A stretch of DNA of 64,000 bases from Ectocarpus siliculosus (Eukaryota > Sar > Phaeophyceae > Ectocarpales > Ectocarpaceae), in the NCBI GenBank assembly GCA_000310025.1, contig FN649728.1, positions 4,269,376-4,333,375 of the forward strand, in the 5' to 3' direction. Shown in pieces: positions 12,281-25,400 of this stretch (position 1 is the first letter of the stretch; every line of letters begins with the position of its first letter). A program made the position numbers and the translations under genes. The notes below the pieces were generated by a model. The model ran no database searches. It was not told the DNA's origin and was given only the letters and a program-made list of their open reading frames with translations.

Positions 12281-13575
12281 TCACCAGTCGAAGCTCCTGC
12301 TAATGTCAAGCCTTTGGCCTATCTTTCCGAATGTTCGAGCCCCCGTGCGGGTCTTCTTTGGTACTGGGTTTGAAGACGACTGGGTCACTTTCGAAGCTCC
12401 ACCGTGAGTGGCAGTCGTATCGGGCCATGCCCGTGATCGAACACGGAACGCCGGTCCCTTCTGCAGCATTTGTTGAACGGCCGCCTCCATGCTCCCGTTC
12501 CTCTTGTCATCGGGCAAAAGAGATCCGATGTGGTCGACGGCAAGCTTGCCTTTCAAGTCGCACGTTTCGGTGTCTGCCCCAGCCGAGAGGAGAATACGAA
12601 GGGCAGGGATAGAGCAATACTTGGCAGCGTAATGAAGAATAGGAAGCCACTCGAACTTGGTCGCCATGGTAGGGCCGGGAACGCCGCGTAGAAGTGAACC
12701 ATCGTGAGCGAAATACACATGCTGGTTCGCCCAAACCTCTTGTTTTTCCCCCCCTTCCACATTCAACAGCATCTCCAGAATATCAATGTACCCATACCAC
12801 ACCGAGACGGCCATGGCTCCGGCGATAGCTGGTAATCCGCCGACGGCCTCCAGTCCGTTTTCGAGCAAGAATCGCACGGAGTTTCCCTTGCCGATCCCGA
12901 TTGCCTCGTGAAGAGCGGACACTCCCTTCGTCGCCCATACTATCCGATCACTTGCCCCTGCAGATAGCAGGAGAGACAGCGTGCTCTCTCGACCTTGTAG
13001 CGCAGCTGCTCCAAGAGGTGAATACCCGTGGTTGTCGGCATTGTTCAGTGTTGATGGTGCCTTGGAAAGAAGCAGTTCAACAACCTGGGTCTCACATCGA
13101 GCTGCAGCAAAGTGAATGGCAAGGGCACCGAGCTCAATTTCGAGGGCCGGAGCCGCGCCAGCCCTCAGCAATGAGTGCAACATTTCCAACTTCGTTGATG
13201 TCCCGGAACTTGACTCACACGCCACCATCATCGGAGAGACGCCGTTGGTATTGGTTGAGTTGGGGTGTGCTCCTAGTTGTAGCAACACCAGCATGCTTCC
13301 GCATTGCCAACGGCGGCCGCGATGTGCAACGCTTTGCAGCCGTGGAGCGACGCGGGATTCCCTTTCCACGCTCCACCCATGTTGCTGCAACAAGTAGCCT
13401 CGGCATCTGCTCCCCTTGCGATGAGAGCCTTGATGATATCGATGTGGCCGTAACCCGTAGCGACCGCGATGGGGCGGACAAACGCATCTCCGAAATCTCC
13501 GAAGTCGTGGGCGCTTGTTCCTTTCCCTAGCATGCGCACAACATCCGCCAGACGTCCTTGTTTGATTGATTGCAT
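12281..13575 (-). pseudogene. ankyrin-repeat protein gene with a frameshift
   Basis: This is a single-exon ankyrin-repeat reading frame of about 431 codons. The ATG at 13575 opens a frame that reads about 94 residues, including GHIDIIKALIARGADAEA and CKALHIAAAVGNAEA. The continuation MLVLLQLGAHPNS... sits in the next frame, so one base is missing at about 13291-13297, in the middle of a repeat. After the shift the frame stays open to a TGA at 12281 through about six more repeats, for example YSPLGAAALQGRESTLSLLLSAGA and LHYAAKYCSIPALRILLSAGAD. About eight repeats are visible, then a basic Ser-rich tail. Ankyrin repeats are protein-interaction modules and give no specific function. A good splice donor (TG|GTGAGG) overlaps the stop codon, so further exons to the left are possible. 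A sequencing error is as likely as true decay. Confidence 0.72.
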
Positions 13576-16424
13576 TGATCAGTCTCGATGTCCTTGTCCT
13601 GCGATCCATTGCGTGGGGAACCAGGCTTGTCTTGTGCATCAGGGACCGACCTTGTTTGGGAGCCTCTTGTTTGCGTCTTGTGTCACAGAGAAGACTGAAG
13701 AATTCCACCCCGAGTTGACCGGCTAGCGGCGCAATACGCCGGGGGTCCTCGCTACGATTTCTTCGAAATTAGGTCTTCGAAAAATAACCCAAATTCATCT
13801 AATTGCATGAGGGTACAGTTCGTCGATACGAATGATAGTCAATGTGACATTTGATCTTCTCTCTCGCTTTGCGTCACATAGATATACGGTACACGCTCTC
13901 TGGGTAGTTGACCAATGGCGATCACAACAGGCGTTCGCAGCAGTTGGGTCGCTGTGGAAGATAGAAGGTGCTGAGAGACCATTGTGATTGTTTTTCGTGG
14001 AAATCGCTACGTAACTCGGGTTAGTTCTGCGGTGAAGTTCCAATCAGCTCATGGGCTGCCCACAAAATCGGAGCGAAACTCGGCTCACGATGAGCAGCCT
14101 AGTGGCGTGCCCGTGGTCCTTTCCCCACGGGGCAGCTCATGGGCCAATACCCATCGGCTGAATATCGACATGTATTTGTTGTTTCATGGGCACAACCCAT
14201 GGGTTGCACAGGGCGCTCGGAAAATATTCGAAGTGCGGGAGCAATTTTTTCTACGGAATGTATATTTGTGAATCTGTGTCAACCACCGCCTCACAGACGT
14301 GTATCAGAACACAACGTATTTCTGTAGCCGTGCTTACCACATGTTACACAAGATAACACACCTACATAAGAAAGCACACACCGCACAGAATACGACACCC
14401 CGGTGATAGTTTTGGGCGCTTCTGACAAACCATCGATTTATCACCGGGGGTACGTAAGATAACACACCCCGGTGATATTTTTAGTGACGCCGCATATAGT
14501 CGCGGGGCCCCTCCTTCTATATCACCGGGGTGACAGCATCTGCCCTGGGCAATCACACACACAACCACGTCAGCTGTGTGCGGGGAAACACCCCGCATGG
14601 AGACCCCCAACAACATGAACGTGCAGGCAGAGCAGAATGCAGCCGCAAGTACCTCCGCTCCTTCGACAACTGCTTCGACCGCAGCAGCGCAGGCGCCACA
14701 GCAGATCACCTCCTTCTTTGGGGCCGCGCACACCTCTATGCAAGAGGCTCCTACTCCTGGTCCTGCTGATCTAACAGCACCAGGAGCTGGAGCAGCAACA
14801 GGCGCCAACATGACAGCCTCCGCATCGCCTCAGCAGCAGCCAGTTGCTCTCTTGCTCTCAACAGTTGCTATCACACACCCTTGTTTATCACACCCCAAAG
14901 CACACGATGTGGCTGTTCGGACGGTGTTTTCTTGTGTCATATACGGTACACGTTTGTTCCTCGACTCCTGACGACTCTCAACATGCAGCACTCCCGTTCG
15001 TTTTCGGGCGGCTTCCCAGACAGGGAGGCCCTCAGGAACTTGAGGCGCTTCGGCTGCACGTGCGCCATGCACCATGCGTGATGTGCCACCGGTGGGCTTC
15101 TCCCAACTATCGTGGGGGGTGCACACAGCAGCACTTCCGCACTCGTCACAATTGACAAACACTCGACGAAACCACCGACCACTCGACCGATCTTCACTTG
15201 ACCGTGAAATATTCTTTGGGGGTGGAGATTCCGAGCCCGCGTCGCCGATTAGAAATCAAACTCAAGGTGGGGTGGCCTGGAAAACACAGGAGGCTACACA
15301 CCAAGCTCGTCCATATCATAGCAAGTTCGTCATACCAATCACCTTTGCGGCGCTCCTACCTGCGAGCATAAACATCCTTGGCGCCGCACAGCACTACTTG
15401 ACGGTGTTGCACCGATTTCCGGTTTCGTACATGCGCAGCACAGCTCATTTTGCGAAACCATTATCGCTTCAAAAACTATCTGAAACTACAGTAGGAGGGC
15501 CTATTCAATCTTTGGAATAAAATTAAACGATGTGCCCAGCTGCTTCAGTGGCATGGCGCCTATTGTAGTGGACGAAGGACCCCCATTGGCCCATTGCCCA
15601 GCAAATGAGCCACTCACAGCGGTTGTTCTGACCATGCGCTTCACACACAAACTACAGATTGGCAACGCCAGTGCTCTGCAGCAGCTGTTTCACATCCGAG
15701 CATCCCAAAACGGAGCGTATCCAGAATACGATGAACCCTCTGGCGATTTTACTCACAAGCAACGTATGCAGTGTTCGAATTTCACGGCCAGCATACGCTA
15801 CAACCAGAACCTTCGCTGCCTTGAGTTTCATGCAGGAGGTGCGTTCAATATTGAGCTACTCCAGAGTCGTCGGGGTTTTCTCGGTCATTCACGATCCTGC
15901 GATGGCATAGCAGAGGAGGGAGGGAGGCGAGAACAATAGAGGAAGACGACGTTGTTCATTGGGTGCTATCTCGCGACGGTTGAGCTAATACTCACTGTTC
16001 GCTGAGAGAAAGACCAGTGATCGGCTTAACCTCGCCAGACTACCAGTGTGGTCTGTTAGGCGTACGTTTCACTACAGATAGGGGCTACCGCGCTACAAGG
16101 GAGTGATTCGAGTGCCAGTCTTGGCGTATCCAGGGCCAGCACACATCAGCAAAGCCACGGCGACAGGTTTGGAGGCAATACCGAAGCGGTCGCGCCTTTC
16201 CTCAGCGGCTATAGTAGCTCGAATGAGTTGCAGTTTTTCACCGTGAGGCACTGCAAGAAGTGATACATATTCCTCTCCATGGGTTTGCTAGGTTGGAAGA
16301 TTGTGTTTATGCACATGGCTGCATAAGAGATTTCAAAATGAAACTGTCACAAATTTCCCCACACAGCACAACGATGAGGATTGCTACCTTCAACCTTTGC
16401 TCTCGTTTCGCGATTCTACTCTCG
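13576..16424. other. region without a supported gene
   Basis: It contains the inverted-repeat cluster at 14396-14532 and two open plus-strand frames of modest length: 14597-14971 (Ala/Thr/Gln-rich, with an ITSFF motif) and 15532-15939 (135 codons). Neither has recognisable domains or splice context. USP ends at 16425. Confidence 0.45.
14396..14532. repeat. four alternating copies of CACCCCGGTGATA
   Basis: The 13-mer CACCCCGGTGATA occurs at 14396-14408 and 14465-14477. Its reverse complement occurs at 14439-14450 (near-perfect) and 14520-14532 (perfect). This gives two back-to-back inverted-repeat pairs with internal spacers of about 30 and 42 bp. AGATAACACAC precedes the 14465 copy and also occurs at about 14350. 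Confidence 0.8.
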
Positions 16425-19400
16425 TTATTCTACAACGCACCTCTCTCCCGAAGCCAAGCGGATGCAGTGAGAACCCCTCTTGTCCAACCGGAATCCCCTG
16501 ATGCGAATCGCCTCTGGCGCTTCCCCTTCATCACCGGCTATTTCCGCCTCCGACAACGGAATCGGTACCCACCCGTCGTTCTTCACGGTAAGTCTCTGGA
16601 TTACCAATGACGCTCCCGCTTGAACCTAGCAGTACATCAGGTGCTTTAGATGGTTGTGAAACACTCTCCGCACCATTTTTATCGCATTTTCTTCGTCGTT
16701 TGTTGGACAACGTGAACGCGGAACGTGCACATGCTCAACACACCATCAAAGTTAGGCATGTTAAGCTACGCCTCTATTGAAAGAGCGTGGTGGAGCACCC
16801 GCCCCCCAGGGCGTTGTCACCCCAACAACTATTGGCCAACTCTTCACGTCACGGCCCAGCTTTCATTGCGTAGTGTGAGCAGAAACAACTGCGACGTTTC
16901 ATGTGCAAATCATTCCGGGATACGTCGGACACGCAGCAGAACGGAGACCTCGAAGCTCAAACGACTAAGGGGCATCATCGACAGAGCCGAAATCTCCATC
17001 CCCAGCAATGCAGAAAATGAAACAACAGTTGTCGCACCTCGATTTCAAGGGCTCCGTCAAGGACAAGCTCCTCTATGACGACTTCGCCACCGCCAGTCAC
17101 CAGGAGGGTCGACGTAGCGGATACCGACACTGCCGACGGTTTGGAAAACCTCCCCTGAAGCTCTGTGTAGAAAACCGCGAAGGCCGGGCTGAAAACTATC
17201 TGCGGACCCAGAACCGCCTTGACGCCGGCCCAGTCCTGAGGAAATGAAGGATAACAATGCCCATGTACCACATGAAAGCTGCATATGTGCATCGCATATC
17301 ACGAGAGCAGTGCGACTGGGCAGAGTCAACACATGCTGTTCCATCACCGGCAAAGGGACGGCAGTGATGGCGGGTTATGGCGTGTTCCTGGTCCAATGAC
17401 ACATCGAAGACTTGTGACGAGCATCTCGGCAGAGCAAATACGACTTCGCTCTCACCTGCTCTGCCCCATGATACACCTTGCAGCCCGTCCTTCGCATCAT
17501 CTCTGCCCACACCCAGTACTGGTCAGACTCCGCCGACACCGCCGCAGCCGGAGGCGTTCCACTCACCTTCGGGATACGAAAAAGTCGCAGTGGTGGAGGG
17601 TGGTACTGGCGCATTAGCAAGGAGTGGGGCTCCCGGTATGATTGTCAACACAAACCACAGCGAGTGTGGATCGAGGCAGGGTCCTGTTCCAACGTCTGAG
17701 GGGGTGGTGGGCGTTGTCCACACCAACGACCTGCTGCACCTGCGTGGAGGCCTACTTACTTCGCAATGAACAAGCAATGAATACTTCGCACCGGTTTAGA
17801 GAAAAACAACGTGATTCACTCTGTTTGCTAGCCTACAAGGCAAGGTCCCCCGCTGTCCTCTTTTGGCGATTGAAGAAGCTGTAACGACAAACAGGTGAGG
17901 GTGTAGTCATGACTACGCTTGTTTGCGAGAAGCATCATATGGAACCCAGCGAGAGCTAGAAAGTAAACGTTATGGCAGCCGGATTATGTGTCAGAACCCC
18001 AACCCCACCAGAACAATCGCTGCGACGGCATCCTGAATATCTTGTCGGCATTTTCCATACCACAATGGAGGAGATGCATCGTCTACCTGAACCAATTTCA
18101 CCGACGAACACGAGAGTGCGCGCGGCGGATCATCCTGAACTTGAGTGATATTCGTCAGAGATTTCCCGTTGAACAAATGAAACCTCGATTTGAGTTTAGA
18201 TCCAATTCGATTCGTGCATAGTGGGATAAAACTCGAATGGGATTTGTCCTGAACATGACCCATACCTGAGCCTTTGCAGCGTCGGCGATGTTGTTCTTGC
18301 AGGGTGAGAAGCACAACCAAGGGTCAACGCTGGTGAACCCCACCTTGGCGCTTGATCCCAACGACTTGGGGTAATCCTGGTACAGTCACCGACGCGAAAC
18401 GGAGAGAAAAAGTGTGTATGGCTGATGGGATGCCTCATGAAGCTTGCTGCGCAACCGAAGAAATGTTATACGTCGTACACCCAGTCATCATTCTTCGCGG
18501 TGGGAAAATAATCAGCAGTTTCTCACTGCATATAGGCTACGGTAGTACGCACGTAGGATGCGCAGAGCAGTACCGCCACCCACAGAACCAGACCTACGTC
18601 ACATGATGGGAGCGACAAAGCGATCAGGCGAGATGCAAGCAGCAAAGGTCAATTTCCACCAGGCGACAAGATCTAAATTCATTTTGGTCACCCCCTCAAC
18701 CAACCTCACAACACACACGCACATACCTTTCCATCCGTCCGATACATGACCACCTATACTCAAGAAATATCTACGTTCTGGGTCGCCATTCTTCGGTCCT
18801 GACAAGACCTGTGTCACTTTTGTGTACCGAAAATCGGATGGCATTTCAGAATTAATCGAAAGTCGCCCAGCCCCTATGATTGTTTTCGGTATTTTGCGTG
18901 GCTCCGTACGTTTTCGTAGACTCTCAAGCCATAGATCGACTCACAAATGGTCATCCAACGTCTTTCTCAAGCTGAACCGCAAATCCAGGGCTGGTCAGGG
19001 AGGAAGTGAAGTTGTATTGTGCGACGACACACCGCTAGCCAGGTGCGGCCTTTCCACGTTTTATCTTGTTGTATACCAACAACACCTTGGCCGCCGCCAT
19101 GTTCAACAAGTATCTTCCCAGCCCATTTCGCTTTTATCATTCCGACTGCGTACCAACCATCGCGGCATTGCAGTAGCACACGTTGGCCTGTCCACGAAAC
19201 GTCGAAGGCACGCGCCAGATGAAAAATCTTGTACCCAGGTCTATCCGTCTTGCAGCGGTGGAGAATAGACGCAGCACCCGTCTCTCTCGGCGAACGCTTG
19301 ACGCCGTGATAGTCTCCCACTTCGGGAGCGCGCTGTTTGCAACCAATCCGTTCCCGTCAATAACTCCAGCGTACGCTCCAGTTAGTTCCGTTGTGCCGTC

Positions 19401-22400
19401 TCGTTGATTTCAGCTCCAAGAGCAATCCTACGCACCACCTAACCGCCATCGCTGCCGTCGTCGGTGTTGATACATGCCACGGTCTTAACAAGTGAATACC
19501 GCTGAAAGGTGGTGCGATGTCGATTCACCACTTCATCATGGCGTCCGATAAATGACCATCGGTATAGCGACCACCAGACAGCTGTACCAAAGCTGCGCGC
19601 GCCACCACAGAAGCCTATTCGTTTAGCCAGTGTCCTGCATTCCCTGCAAGGGAACGTGCTCCTCGGATCCTCATTGGCGTCTGCATGCGTCGCTCAACAG
19701 AGGGTCGCAGCTGTCCGCTGGGAGATGCAACTCCAAATCTCCAAATACCGGCACCGTTCGCCGACATTTTCACCGACATATCAGCACACTGGAGCTTGGG
19801 AGTAGTCACATCCCCACCTCGTCGGCTGTCCTCGGCAGGCAACATGCCCGGAACTAAAGTTCCGGTGCTTCCGGTCGATGGTATTCCTATAGAACCCTAT
19901 GAACACATACGCCGTCAACCGTATCGTTGACGACGAGCCTGGAGGACAGGCATAAAAACGGGACACCCGCACTGATGCCACGTATGGCTCGTTATCTCCA
20001 CAGTGAAAGAGAGCTTGCTGCGAAGAAGGTAAGCATCAGCCACCTAACCCGAAGACGCTCAAGTTTCACCTCAAGATCAGCAACGCATCCGAACCTCATG
20101 AGGCAGCGTGTCTCCTTCCTCGCTATCTTTCCGTCGTTCTCTGGACGGGGGGTTGACTTGCGTGCTGCATTCGTCGACACGTGTGAACCTTGTTGGAGCA
20201 TGTTCGAGGAGTATTCCGTGATGACATCCGCATTCATTTGATCAGAAATATGTCCATGACGACACGGTCTGCCACTGGTCCACACACACAGCTTTGAAGA
20301 CGCGGAGCATGAGCCATCTCATGTCGGAAGGAGTTAACCCAACGCCACCGTCGAAACGTCCTACCAGGGGAAATTTCTCACCCGAAGCGGAGCGTTTTCT
20401 CCGTTGTCAAAGAGCATCCTCAACTTGACCATCTGGAGTACCTCTCTCTGCTCCGCCTCATCCCGTTCACTACCTTCGCGATTGTAGCCGGCCACTTCCT
20501 CCGCTGAATGACTTACGGGTGAACGACGAAGCATGATGTGTAGTCCTCATCCGGCGTCAGCATCTCCCTCGGCATGGGGTGACTGAAATGCTGTGGCCCC
20601 TGCTGAGAAACTCCCGCCGCTTACATTCTCTTTTCAGCCCCCACGTTCTCCAATCACCAACAGAATCCCTCTCCGCAAATTCGGTTGGGTTCATTACAAC
20701 CAGTCGTGTCAACATGGTCCCTGTTACATGCCTCAACCATCTTGGCCTAGTGCTTGTGAGCAACCCCGCAGCGCTCTCTGAAGTCCTGGCCTTTGACAGC
20801 GGTGCCAAAGCATGTACATTCTCCAATCACCAGCAGCATCCCTCTTTGCAAGTACTGTTGGGCTCTTCCACTGCCAGTCTTGCCATATGATTCTGATTAA
20901 GTGCCTCGACTATCTTGGCCAAGTTCGTGAATATGCTCTGCAGCGCTCTCGGAGTCCTCAGATTTGACCGCCGTGCCAAATAATGCAGAATACCTTTCTC
21001 TGAGGGCTCTCCTCCCGCCTCATGCCATTACTACGCGATCATAGCCGGCCACGTCTTCCGCTGAGTCGCCAAAAAGTGAACAATGAAGAAAGGTGCCTAC
21101 TGTAGTCCTCGTCCGGCGTCAGCATCTTCCCCAAGGTGGGGTGACGGACATGATGTGACCCCGTCGGAGAAACCCTCGCCGCTAACGTTCTACTTTCAGG
21201 CCCCACGTGCTCCAGTCACCAGCAGCGTCCCCCTGCACAGTTTGGTCAAGTTCTTGCCCAGCCAGTCCCCATAGAGGATTCTTGTTACGTGCCTCCAAAC
21301 CTTTGTCTAGTTGTCTTGAGCATACCCTACTGCCGTGCGCTCCGGAGTCATGGCATTAGACCGTGGTGCCAACACATGTAGAAGGTATTCATTTCCTACC
21401 CTCATTGTCATTCAGCGCAGGAATTCCCTCTTGATGTCTCCTTCGCGCCCAAAATTACCCGCTGATGTTTCCCTCCTTCGGCCACGCCTTGTCTCATGGG
21501 TCGGATGGAGCGAAAGCTTGTGCGTCGCTCCTATTCCACTGCTTCGTCCGCGTCTGTCGACATATCTTTCTCCGCAGCCACGTCGAAATCCACTGCGTCT
21601 TTGACACGAGCGGTTTGCCGTGATTGTCGTCCTCGACACTGAATTCCTTCCGTTCCGCCCCCCCCCCCCCCCAAAAAATCTCCCACTTCCCACCAAACTG
21701 AAGGGAATCCCCCCCAACTGGCCCCAAGTGTGGCCCCTCTCACGTTTCCCGCTTTTTTAACGAAAATTTCAAAAGCATCCTCTTCCCCTCACCCCTGAAG
21801 CTACCCCTGCCCCCCGCTCTCAAGGGGTCCCAACCCCCAAATTTTAAACCACAGGCCCTCCAAACTTTATAAAAAATTCTTTTGAAGGGGGCCATTACCC
21901 CCCCATAACCCCCTTGGTGTGGAGTCATGTTTGACCCAAACTGAACAAAAAAGCCCAAACACTCANNNNNNNNNNNNNNNNNNNNNNNNNNNNNNNNNNN
22001 NNNNNNNNNNNNNNNNNNNNNNNNNNNNNNNNNNNNNNNNNNNNNNNNNNNNNNNNNNNNNNNNNCCCCCCCCCCCCCCAAATAGTCTCCCACTTCCAAC
22101 GAACCTGAATGGAATCTCGCCCAAGTGGCCCGATGTGTGCACCTCTAACGTTACCGGCTTGTCGAGCGAGAATTGCAAAGGCATCATCTTCCAGTCACCC
22201 GTGAGGCTACTCTTGCCCTCTGCTCTCATGGGTTCCGACACTCGAGATTCTAAACTACAGTCCATCCAAGCTTATTAGAAATTCTTCTTGAAGGGCTCCA
22301 TAACCTCACCATACCGCCATTGGTGTGATGTCATGTTGCGCCAACACTGACCAAAGATGCTCAACAACTCATGGTTGAGGATACGAAGGCACTCCCCCAC

Positions 22401-25400
22401 CAAAATTGTAGGTCAAATGATCCTAGGACGATCCTGCCGAAACTAGCGAAATGCGACCCCAACACCACGCTTCTTACTATCTGCGAATCACGAATGAGCA
22501 AGGCACCATCTCTTCCTGCTGGCAATCTGAGCAAGATGGTGCTGGCAATCCGGGACCTCCCTAGTCGGACTCCTGTCTGACTCAGAGGAGAACAAAGTCT
22601 CGCTGAGTAAACCTCGACATCAAAACAAATGAGTCCTCCATCAGTTTCACATCCCCAAAACCAGCTCCGGCTGAGGTTCCCCAACTTTTCCTCTTTGTGG
22701 GACACTCCCAAAAAACTTCAGGGGCTTCCGTGCCGCACAACCCAATGCATGTTCCAGCGTGATGGTCGCCTTGAGATACCCCCCGTATTGCTCAACAGTT
22801 TCCCACTCTGCGTCTTCTTTCCACCACACTATTGATAGCACTAGAGACGAACACCTCATCCGAGAGGGCCTTCGGCAACACCCGCCTAGCCAGGCAACAA
22901 TTAGCTAATGATCAAGCTTGGCCACGTTCTCATTCGCTTTCATATGCTTTGTCCTTTCGAAGTTCACTCAGGTTCGTCATATTGGGGTCGAACAACGCGT
23001 TTTCTACTCACCACCCTCCTATGCACCGAAGGTTCATAACAACCACCGACAGGTTCAACTCTCGCCAGCTCTGCACACGCCACACGTCGCCCCAGCAGAA
23101 AATCAGCTCCAAACGCGAACTGCAATCACACCCAGCAAGAACACAGTTTTGCGCTCACCTGCATCATGCACTCCAGGCGGGTGGGTTTCTTGAACGCCAT
23201 CTTGTTTGCGTCAGCATACTGCGAATACGCAAAGGGAAATACATGTAAACGAGACATCAAACATTGTGCATGAAAGCACCAACTTTCTCAACGAACATTA
23301 CTTCTCGAAGTTCTGAAGCCACTTCCTGCAGAGGAGGGTAGGCGAAGCGTGGCGGAAGGCACATTTACGTGGATCCTCAACAACCAACGCTGAAGAATGT
23401 AGCGTCAAAGCGACAACAACAACAGCGTCCATTCACCGAACGGGTTTGCAAGCCGCAGAGACCATCGATTGAGCGGCAACCAAGACTGACAACGAATCCG
23501 CCTCTCAACCAAGAGCGGGGTGATCAGTATGCTCCACCGAAAGCAAGACCGAGTGTGAAAAAAGGGCACCTTGGGGTTCACAAACTCGTCGAGCATGCCG
23601 CGCGTCTCTTCCAAAACCTGCCGGGTTGCAGTTGTTGTTGGTGGTATGTAGAAAAAACAGACCAGGCACGAAACAGAACGTCAATCATTCACAAGAGAAG
23701 AGGGATCAGATTCGTTAGTACGGGCAGTAACGACGAAGTCATTTTGGGGGGGGTTGAGGCTGGCTGGCTGGCAAAAAACCGTCGAGGCGAACAAGCACAT
23801 CTCTCACTCACGTTCGTCGAGGCAAACAAGCACATCTCTCACCCACGTTCGTGTATCGAGCAGCCGAGGTTGGTTAGAGCATGGATACTGATGCAAAGAA
23901 GGGCCGATACCTCGCCAACCTCAAGAGTCAAAACGACAAATGCTGCACCAACAACACGTGGTTCATACCGATATGAACATGTTGATGTGTTTCGCGAAAC
24001 AAGAGACACTGTGTCATCGGCCGTATCAAGTGCACGGTGATATACTTGAACGATATTCGAGCAGGATTGACATCCACAACTATAACACTTTTGACGTCTA
24101 CAAGTACCCCAAGAATAACAACCGCAGCATTCTCAGAAATAGAGAAGCGGCAGACGTTCTTGGCAAGCAGGCTTCTTACACCTGTTTCACATGGGACTGA
24201 CATGTGCAGGGTCCACGGTCCTCACGGCCAATCATCAGGACACGAAGCCTCGAAGTCATCCACGAAACCACAAGGGTTTCACTCACTCCGACTTGCGGAG
24301 CGAACAGGGTGAACTTGAAACGAAATGGGAACTGGCACAAAGAGACTAGATTCGCAAAGGAATTGCGAGCGCACAAGCGGTGCTACCTCGTTGGGACGAG
24401 CACTCGCGAAACCCTCAGAATGCACCGTTCCCAACATTTCTGGAATGTTCTGACTACAACTCGTCGTCCATCAACAGCCAGTGCTGGTCATCTATGAGTG
24501 GGCGCACTTGATTCTCAACAGCGACATGGCGTACATGGAGATTTTGGTCGAGACATAGACGAAAAAACGAAGAAAACATTGGTTGGGTGCTACCCGAACC
24601 CCACGCCAAGTGATTTGATGGACGTTACAATTGAGGCAATACTGTGTCCAGAAATAGAAGAGACACCAACCACTCGTACAGCTCAACGCACAAGGGCTCG
24701 TCAGATGGCAGTTGCACCATCTCGTGCCACAATGCCTACAGTTGCGTATGTGAAGTACGACGGTCCAACTTGGCAGTGTTGTCCGAAAAACGTTCGAAAC
24801 CGCACCTTGCTGTAGGGGTCGAGGGCGAAAACAAGTTGGTTGATATTGCCGGGGTAGGCGCTGAAACCGGTATTGGGTTCGTTCACGTCTCCGGCACCAT
24901 CCCCTTCACGAAGCAACGGGTCTAGCTGGTTGTACTCCACGTTCAACTGCAACGTGTTCCGCCGTGACGGCAAATGCAAAAAATGGGGATAAGAATGGCC
25001 AGAGATTGATCGTTACAGGAAATTCTACAGGTGAAGTATCAGCGACAACAGTATCAGTGAGTAGAAATGTGTCAACACCCCCTCTCAAGAGCATTGAACA
25101 TGTCACCGTACAAGCTGGTACAAGGCCCCGAGGTGTGTCTCTCCACCGTTCTGAAACTTGAAATGACGCGATCGCCAATCGACGGCGCCACGGCTTTTCG
25201 AGCTTGGCGGAACGCCTTCCTAATCGGAAAATTCTTCATCGGAAGTGCTATTCTAGTCCCGAGGCTCCACATACTACGACGAGGCGTGGCATCAGCGATG
25301 GAATACCTCGCCCCCCCCCCCCCGCTGAACACCATTCCCGACGCATCACTTCTCTGACAAACTCTTCGCTATCCATAAGAAGGCAGGAATTTCCTCGTCT

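Noticed and set aside
15532-15939. 135-codon plus-strand frame
   Set aside because: Reads smoothly but matches nothing I know and has no flanking gene structure; kept only as a mention.
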